Shown here: in pieces, positions 58,988-64,000 of the stretch
Position numbering within the stretch: position 1 is the first letter of the stretch
Layout: each line of letters starts with the position of its first letter
Assembly (NCBI GenBank): GCA_964643325.1
Contig: CAZXSE010000002.1
Span: forward strand, 1-64,000
Source of the DNA: Fredricksoniimonas sp964643325
GTDB lineage: Bacteria > Omnitrophota > Gorgyraeia > Zapsychrales > Fredricksoniimonadaceae
Length of the DNA stretch: 64,000 nucleotides
Direction: 5' to 3'
Position numbers and translations under genes: made by a program
The notes under the pieces: generated by a model
The model's database searches: none
What the model was told of the DNA's origin: nothing
Seen by the model: only the letters and a program-made list of their open reading frames with translations

Positions 58988-59932
58988 TTACTGCGGGTTC
59001 GCTTTGAACCATTCGATGGTCCGCTTGAGCCCCTCGCGCAACGGGACCTTCGGCTCCCAGCCGAGCTTCCGGCGCGCGAGCGTGATGTCAGGACGGCGCT
59101 GTTTGGGATCATCCTCAGGCAGCGGCGCATAGATGACCTTGCTTTTACTGCCTGTCAGCTCGAGCACGATCTTCGCAAAGGCATTCATGGTGAACTCGCA
59201 AGGATTGCCGATATTGACCGGCCCCGGCTCTTTCGAAAAAAGAAGCTTCAGGATGCCCTCAGCTTCGTCGGCAACATAACAGAACGAACGGGTCTGACGG
59301 CCATCACCATAAACGGTCACGGGCTTGCCCCGGAGCGCCTGGTCAATGAAATTCGGCACCACACGCCCGTCATTGATGTTCATGCGCGGGCCATAAGTAT
59401 TGAAAATGCGCACAACGCGCGTATCAACTTTATGTTTGCGGCGATAAGCGAACGTGATCGCCTCGGCATAACGCTTGGCCTCGTCATAGACGGAACGCGG
59501 GCCAACAGGATTGACATGCCCCCAGTAGGTCTCTTTCTGCGGATGCTCTTTCGGGTCCCCGTACACTTCCGACGTAGATGTCAAAAGGAATACGGCCTTT
59601 TTGGCTTTCGCGATCTCAAGCATATTCTGCGTGCCGCAAGAACCGACCATCAGGGTCTCGACAGGATACTTGAGATAATCGACCGGGCTCGCCGGAGATG
59701 CCGCGTGGACCACGTAGTCGATCCGGCCCAGGACATTGAACGGCTCGGACACGTCCTGTTTGATGAATGTAAAATCCTTGTTCTTTAAAAGATGTGCGAT
59801 GTTGGCTTTCTTACCCGTGATCAAATTGTCGACGCACACGACCTTGAAGCCCCGGGCGATCAACATGTCCGTCATGTGGCTCGCCAGGAACCCGGCCCCG
59901 CCGGAAATAAGGACCACTTTCTTACCTGCCAT
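58988..59932 (-). CDS. UDP-glucuronate decarboxylase (UDP-xylose synthase)
   Basis: The 314 residues have the NAD motif SGGAGFLASHM, the decarboxylase-typical ASPASPVDY, and a catalytic YDEAK pair, followed by NTYGPRM and DGRQTRSFCYVADEAEG. Together these identify UXS, which converts UDP-glucuronate to UDP-xylose. The adjacent gene makes the substrate UDP-glucuronate. GGGGGAG precedes the ATG by eight bases. Confidence 0.93.
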   Translation of the reverse strand: MAGKKVVLISGGAGFLASHMTDMLIARGFKVVCVDNLITGKKANIAHLLKNKDFTFIKQDVSEPFNVLGRIDYVVHAASPASPVDYLKYPVETLMVGSCGTQNMLEIAKAKKAVFLLTSTSEVYGDPKEHPQKETYWGHVNPVGPRSVYDEAKRYAEAITFAYRRKHKVDTRVVRIFNTYGPRMNINDGRVVPNFIDQALRGKPVTVYGDGRQTRSFCYVADEAEGILKLLFSKEPGPVNIGNPCEFTMNAFAKIVLELTGSKSKVIYAPLPEDDPKQRRPDITLARRKLGWEPKVPLREGLKRTIEWFKANPQ

Positions 59933-61256
59933 GGTCTTTTCTCCCCCGGCCGATGCCGTAATATTCGAACCCTTCGGCGGTCCAGGCCTGTTCATCAAGA
60001 AAATTGCGGCCGTCAAAAACAACCGCCGTATGCATGGCCGCGTGCACGCGCGCCAGGTCAACTTTCAGGAACTCATCCCATTCCGTCAACAAAAGAACGC
60101 AATCAGCACCTTTGGCCGCAGCATAAGGGTCAGGGCAGAACTTCACGCCCTTGAGCTCATGGCGCGCGTTCTCCATGCCCTTGGGATCATACGCCTGGAT
60201 GCGCGCGCCTTCGGCTTTAAGCGCGTGAATAACATCGATCGACGCGGCGCGGCGCATGTCGTCCGTGTTCGCCTTGAACGCCAGCCCCCACACCGCGATG
60301 GTCTTGTCCTTGAGGATCCAGAGCTTATCCTCGATCAGATGAACGAACGCGGCCTTCTGGGCCTCGTTGACATCGCGAACACTCCTGAGGAGTTTAAAAT
60401 CATAACCATTCTTCTCGGCGAGCCGGACAAAAGCGTCCACATCTTTCGGAAAACAACTGCCGCCGTAACCAATGCCGGCATTCAGGAACGCCCGCCCGAT
60501 GCGCGCGTCATGCCCCATGCCCTCGGCGACTTTCAGGACGTCAGCCCCGACCTTATCGCACACCTGCGCCACGGCATTGATGAACGATATCTTTGTCGCC
60601 AGGAATGAGTTCGACGCGTGCTTGATCATCTCCGCGGTCGCCACATTCGTCACCACGAACTTTGCCTTGAGCGGCCGGTATATCTCCTTGAGGATCCGTT
60701 CGGCGCGTTTGGACCCGACGCCGATCACGATGCGGTCCGGGTTCATGAAATCTGAAAGGGCCGAGCCCTCACGCAGGAACTCGGGATTAGAAGCGACATC
60801 GAACTCCAGGGAACATTTGCCGCCCTGGCGGTATTTCGCCGGAAGGTTCATCCGGACCGTCCGTTCGATGCGGTTGCCGGTCTGCGCCGGGACCGTTGAC
60901 TTCTCAACCAGCAGTTTGTATGAATCCATGTTGCGGGCCACTTCCCGCGCCACATTCTCGATATAGACAAGGTCGGCCTCGCCGTTCTTCTTCGACGGCG
61001 TGCCCACGGCGATAAAAATAACCTCAGCCTTGCGGGCCGCCTCGGCAATGGACCCGGAGAACGCCAAACGGCCGTTCTTGCGGTACTTGCGCATCAAAGG
61101 CTCCAACCCCGGCTCATAAATAGGGACCTTGCCGGCCTTGAGCTTTTTGATCTTCTCGGGATTGTTGTCCACGCAAATAACATGATGCCCGATGTCAGCC
61201 AGGCACACGCCCGTGACCAGACCCACATACCCTGAACCTACGATCGCAATGTTCAT
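59922..61256 (-). CDS. ugd: UDP-glucose 6-dehydrogenase
   Basis: Ugd oxidises UDP-glucose to UDP-glucuronate. The 444 residues have the NAD motif MNIAIVGSGYVGLVTGVCLA, the active-site cysteine in IGYGGSCFPKDVDAF, and the C-terminal VWGLAFKANTDDMRRA. It overlaps the UXS gene by 11 bases, so the two steps to UDP-xylose are translated together. The start lies close behind the LptD-like gene stop. Confidence 0.96.
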   Translation of the reverse strand: MNIAIVGSGYVGLVTGVCLADIGHHVICVDNNPEKIKKLKAGKVPIYEPGLEPLMRKYRKNGRLAFSGSIAEAARKAEVIFIAVGTPSKKNGEADLVYIENVAREVARNMDSYKLLVEKSTVPAQTGNRIERTVRMNLPAKYRQGGKCSLEFDVASNPEFLREGSALSDFMNPDRIVIGVGSKRAERILKEIYRPLKAKFVVTNVATAEMIKHASNSFLATKISFINAVAQVCDKVGADVLKVAEGMGHDARIGRAFLNAGIGYGGSCFPKDVDAFVRLAEKNGYDFKLLRSVRDVNEAQKAAFVHLIEDKLWILKDKTIAVWGLAFKANTDDMRRAASIDVIHALKAEGARIQAYDPKGMENARHELKGVKFCPDPYAAAKGADCVLLLTEWDEFLKVDLARVHAAMHTAVVFDGRNFLDEQAWTAEGFEYYGIGRGRKDHGR

Positions 61257-61274
61257 CCTTAAAAGCCCTTTATG

Positions 61275-63440
61275 TTATTCTGCCGACGGCGCGCCCGCAG
61301 CAATATGGCTGAACACGGTTTCATTCCCCGTCGATACCGAGGGGAACGCCTTAAGGCGGAACACGATCCATACCTCATTGCCGCCGTTCTCATCCACGCT
61401 CTTGTTCTTGAACGCAAGTTCCACTTCCCAGGAATGCAGGTCGCGCACGATCGCGTACTGGCGCTCCTGCCACTTGCCATTATCCACGTTCCAGCGCTCA
61501 TAAACAGCGACCCGCCATTTGGGATTGAACCTGTATTCCCAGTTCGCGGTCACCACATCATCGTCATCGCGCGTATAGCGGCGGCTCAGGTCAAAAGCCC
61601 AGTTCTTCTGGCTGTTGAAGTAGGCGTCAAAATTCGCGGTCCTTAAGTGCTGATGGTCATTGTCGTAAGTCATGTCCGTGAAGAACGAGAAATACTTGTT
61701 CGGCGTCGCATCCACATCCAGCGTCACATCGCCAAAACTTCCCGACGAAGGATTATCTTTGAGCCGGAAATCCGTGCTAAGCAACGCCCTGATCAGATCA
61801 ACGCTCGCCCCGTTGCGCTTGGTTTGCAGCTTGTTCTCCAGGCCCAGGCTGAACTTGTCGATCTGCGCGCGCGAGTCGATCGTGTCGTACTGATAGAACT
61901 TGTCACTGGCCATGGTCGGCTTGTGCTGGTACATGTACGCCACCGTCGGCGTTACCACATGGCGCAGGCGGTTGACCTCGATGCCGTATTTGTTGAAATT
62001 CACATCATAGATCTTATAGAACTTGGTGCTGACATCCGACCCTGTCCTGAAAATGCCGCGCACGGAATCATCATCCTCGCGGCTGAGCGCCCGGGAATTG
62101 TAGGTATGCTCGGTCCCCACGAACGGGCGGAATTCCAGGAAAGACACCTTGAACGGGCGTGACAGCTCATTGTCCGTGTCCGCGCGCAAGGTGTGATTGC
62201 CGATATCCGACGGGCTCGCGTTCTTCTGCTCAAGATTGGTAATGACATTCGAACTCTTGACATAGAACCCGGTGTCACCGATCTGCTGGCTGGAGAGCGA
62301 AAAGGCCGCTTCCGGCAGGCGCTGCACCCCGGCCTCAAAACGGTTCACGCGGACATCCGCGCGCAGGGACGTCGTCGTGATGGGCGTCGTGTGCGTCAGC
62401 AAGGCATACGTCGGCGGGCTCTCGTCCGCGCGGTATTCCTTGGCAAAATAGGTCTTAAGGAACTCGCTGTCCGTGACCTTGTAATACTGGCCGATAAAGG
62501 AAGTCGATGGGTCGATCTGGGCCATGTGGCGCCATTCGATGCGGTAGCGCTCACGCTCCCAAACGGGTGTTGTGCTGCTGTCCCATCCCCGGCGGGCATC
62601 TGTGTTGCGCTCGTTCATGTAATACGTGCGAACAAGTCCCTTGCCGTAAGGCTCGGCGTTATACTTCACGTCAACGCCCCAGGCAACGCCCTTAAGCTCG
62701 CGCAGGTCCAGATGATAGCTCGTCTCAACGCGGTCCGTGACATTGACCCGGTACGTCGTCAAGAGGAACGCACCGAATCCTTTCTTGTACCCCGGCATAA
62801 CGCGCACGTGCGGCCGGCCGTCGCCGAGATACTGCGTGTACTTGGGCATGTACATGACCGGCATGCCGCCCACATACATCACGGCATCCCGCGCCACGGC
62901 CTTATCCGCAGGATAAACATCCATCCGGCGGGCCTTGATGCGATATTCAGGATCGTCATAATCGCTGGTGGTCAGGTATCCCTCATGCACCACATAATAG
63001 TCCTCACGGACCTTGATGATAGAACGACCCTTGCCGTAGATCGGGTCTGCCATGATCCGGGCATTGGTGAACTCGCCTTTTTTCGTTTCAAAATTATAAA
63101 AGACCTTCTCGGCCCAGACCTTACCTTGATCGGACTCAAGGACAACATTGCCCTCGGCGTGCGCCTCTTTCTTGTCGCGGTAGAATTCCAGCTTGTCGCA
63201 AAAGAGCACGGCGTCATTCTGCTTGAGATAAACATTGCCGCTGGCAACGAACTTGCCCTCTTCCGCCTTGTACTCAATGGAATCGCCATTGAGCTCGACG
63301 GGTTCGGCCTTGCTGGAAGATGCGGCCGGCGCTCCGACGTTCCCGTCCGCAACATCCACCGCCCCTGCGGGCATGGGTGTCATCCACGTCGCGGCGTACA
63401 ATACGCATGCTGTAATGAAGGATCGTTCAGTTCTTGTCAT
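61275..63440 (-). CDS. lptD: LptD-like outer membrane lipopolysaccharide assembly protein
   Basis: The 721 residues start with a signal peptide (MTRTERSFITACVLYAATWM), then an OstA/LptA-like beta-jellyroll (about 45-150, with DSIEYKAEEGKFVASGNVYLK) and a long beta-barrel with many aromatic-alternating strands. LptD inserts lipopolysaccharide into the outer leaflet. The four disulfide cysteines of E. coli LptD are absent, which is common outside the proteobacteria. It overlaps the ROK gene by 14 bases. Confidence 0.9.
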   Translation of the reverse strand: MTRTERSFITACVLYAATWMTPMPAGAVDVADGNVGAPAASSSKAEPVELNGDSIEYKAEEGKFVASGNVYLKQNDAVLFCDKLEFYRDKKEAHAEGNVVLESDQGKVWAEKVFYNFETKKGEFTNARIMADPIYGKGRSIIKVREDYYVVHEGYLTTSDYDDPEYRIKARRMDVYPADKAVARDAVMYVGGMPVMYMPKYTQYLGDGRPHVRVMPGYKKGFGAFLLTTYRVNVTDRVETSYHLDLRELKGVAWGVDVKYNAEPYGKGLVRTYYMNERNTDARRGWDSSTTPVWERERYRIEWRHMAQIDPSTSFIGQYYKVTDSEFLKTYFAKEYRADESPPTYALLTHTTPITTTSLRADVRVNRFEAGVQRLPEAAFSLSSQQIGDTGFYVKSSNVITNLEQKNASPSDIGNHTLRADTDNELSRPFKVSFLEFRPFVGTEHTYNSRALSREDDDSVRGIFRTGSDVSTKFYKIYDVNFNKYGIEVNRLRHVVTPTVAYMYQHKPTMASDKFYQYDTIDSRAQIDKFSLGLENKLQTKRNGASVDLIRALLSTDFRLKDNPSSGSFGDVTLDVDATPNKYFSFFTDMTYDNDHQHLRTANFDAYFNSQKNWAFDLSRRYTRDDDDVVTANWEYRFNPKWRVAVYERWNVDNGKWQERQYAIVRDLHSWEVELAFKNKSVDENGGNEVWIVFRLKAFPSVSTGNETVFSHIAAGAPSAE

Positions 63441-64000
63441 GACACATGAGGACCTTGGCCCCTATAATGCCGGCGTCGTCGTCCAATTGCGCCTTGATGA
63501 TGCGCGCCATCTCGGCCTGCGTCCGCATGGCGCGCCGGCGAAGCGTCCGGGCGATCGCGGGCTCGAGGAATGCAAAACTGCGGGACACCCCGCCCCCGAT
63601 GACCACAGCCTCGGGGTTCAGGAGATTGACCGGCCCGATGAGCCCGTAGCCCACCTTTTCGCCGGTCATGTCCCAGAATTTCAATGCCTTCTTCTTTCCT
63701 TCAACAGCTTTCTGATAAACCTCTTCCAGCGTGATCGCGGGCTTCTTGAACAGCTTGCCCGCGCTTTTTTGCAATTCCTTGTTACCGACATACCGCTCAA
63801 AACAACCCCACCCGCCGCAGCCGCAATCCGGCCCGTCCTCATTGAGCGGCGCGTGGCCGATCTCGCCCGCCGCAAATCCCGGCCCGCGATAGATAGCATT
63901 GTTGATCACAAGGCCGGCGCCCACGCCCGTCCCGATGGTCATGACGATCACGTTGGCAAACCCCTTGCCCGCGCCATAGCGCCACTCGCCGAGCGTGATC
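63427..64000 (-). CDS. ROK-family sugar kinase (5' end beyond the window)
   Basis: The visible 190 residues contain the ROK phosphate and sugar motif MTIGTGVGAGLV, EIGHAPL with the sugar-binding Glu-His, and the zinc motif CGCGGWGCFE. VVIGGGVSRSF is the adenosine motif. It fits a glucokinase or N-acetylhexosamine kinase of the ROK family. The N-terminal part, with the first DxGGT motif, is cut off by the window edge. It ends 14 bases inside the LptD-like gene, so the two are probably co-transcribed. Confidence 0.9.
   Translation of the reverse strand, partial: ITLGEWRYGAGKGFANVIVMTIGTGVGAGLVINNAIYRGPGFAAGEIGHAPLNEDGPDCGCGGWGCFERYVGNKELQKSAGKLFKKPAITLEEVYQKAVEGKKKALKFWDMTGEKVGYGLIGPVNLLNPEAVVIGGGVSRSFAFLEPAIARTLRRRAMRTQAEMARIIKAQLDDDAGIIGAKVLMCHDKN

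Noticed and set aside
1..64000. tRNA genes, rRNA genes, CRISPR arrays and insertion sequences
   Set aside because: Intergenic regions were read on both strands. No cloverleaf, regularly spaced repeat or transposase was seen.

Overview
The window looks like chromosomal DNA of an anaerobic, GC-rich, Gram-negative bacterium. An LptD-type assembly protein, a TonB-dependent receptor, heptose enzymes and an O-antigen-ligase-like protein point to an outer membrane with lipopolysaccharide. A class III (oxygen-sensitive) ribonucleotide reductase, a four-subunit electron-bifurcating-type [FeFe]-hydrogenase and its whole maturation set point to a strict anaerobe that makes or uses H2. The mixture resembles Candidatus Omnitrophota (OP3) or a related PVC-side lineage, but there is no rRNA or ribosomal marker here, so that is inference.

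Region 1 (1-7.2 kb) is a B12 locus: cobalamin-dependent methionine synthase MetH faces a BtuB-like receptor that sits behind a compact cobalamin riboswitch, next to a small ECF-like membrane protein. Region 2 (7.2-15.3 kb) holds RidA, LexA with a promoter-embedded palindrome, a thiol-redox pair (TlpA-like and CcdA/DsbD-like), an exported FKBP, an acetyltransferase-methyltransferase fusion with a glycosyltransferase, an AlkD-type glycosylase and a cold shock protein. Region 3 (15.3-19.2 kb) is a radical SAM-nrdD-nrdG operon with a textbook pair of NrdR boxes. Region 4 (19.2-28.1 kb) is the hydrogenase: the maturation operon (TM1266-type regulator, hydF, hydG, hydE) and the structural operon (hydC, hydD-like, hydB, hydA). 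Region 5 (28.2-30.9 kb) diverges from it and carries a NosR/NapH-like FMN/Fe-S membrane protein, an AmrS radical SAM enzyme that appears split, and a tiny Tat-signal protein.

Region 6 (30.9-64 kb) is an almost gap-free block of minus-strand genes. It starts at the right edge with a ROK kinase and LptD and runs through UDP-glucose dehydrogenase, UDP-xylose synthase, a split thiamine-diphosphate enzyme, several short-chain dehydrogenase/reductases, the HddA/HddC GDP-heptose enzymes, a ColD-like 3-dehydratase, an MsbA-like flippase, five glycosyltransferases and an O-antigen-ligase-like protein, ending in housekeeping genes (priA, fmt, rluA-like, mnmD). Many of these genes overlap by ATGA or TGATG, so they are probably translated in series. 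Together they look like a pathway for making, exporting and attaching a surface glycan that contains heptose and, by inference, a deoxy or branched sugar.

The feature I find hardest to place in a known class is a family of three long foldback elements (about 180-193 bp each) at 4150-4342, 23397-23586 and 30583-30764. Their outer arms differ in sequence yet pair almost perfectly, while internal boxes are shared. I saw no rRNA, tRNA, CRISPR array, transposase or phage gene.
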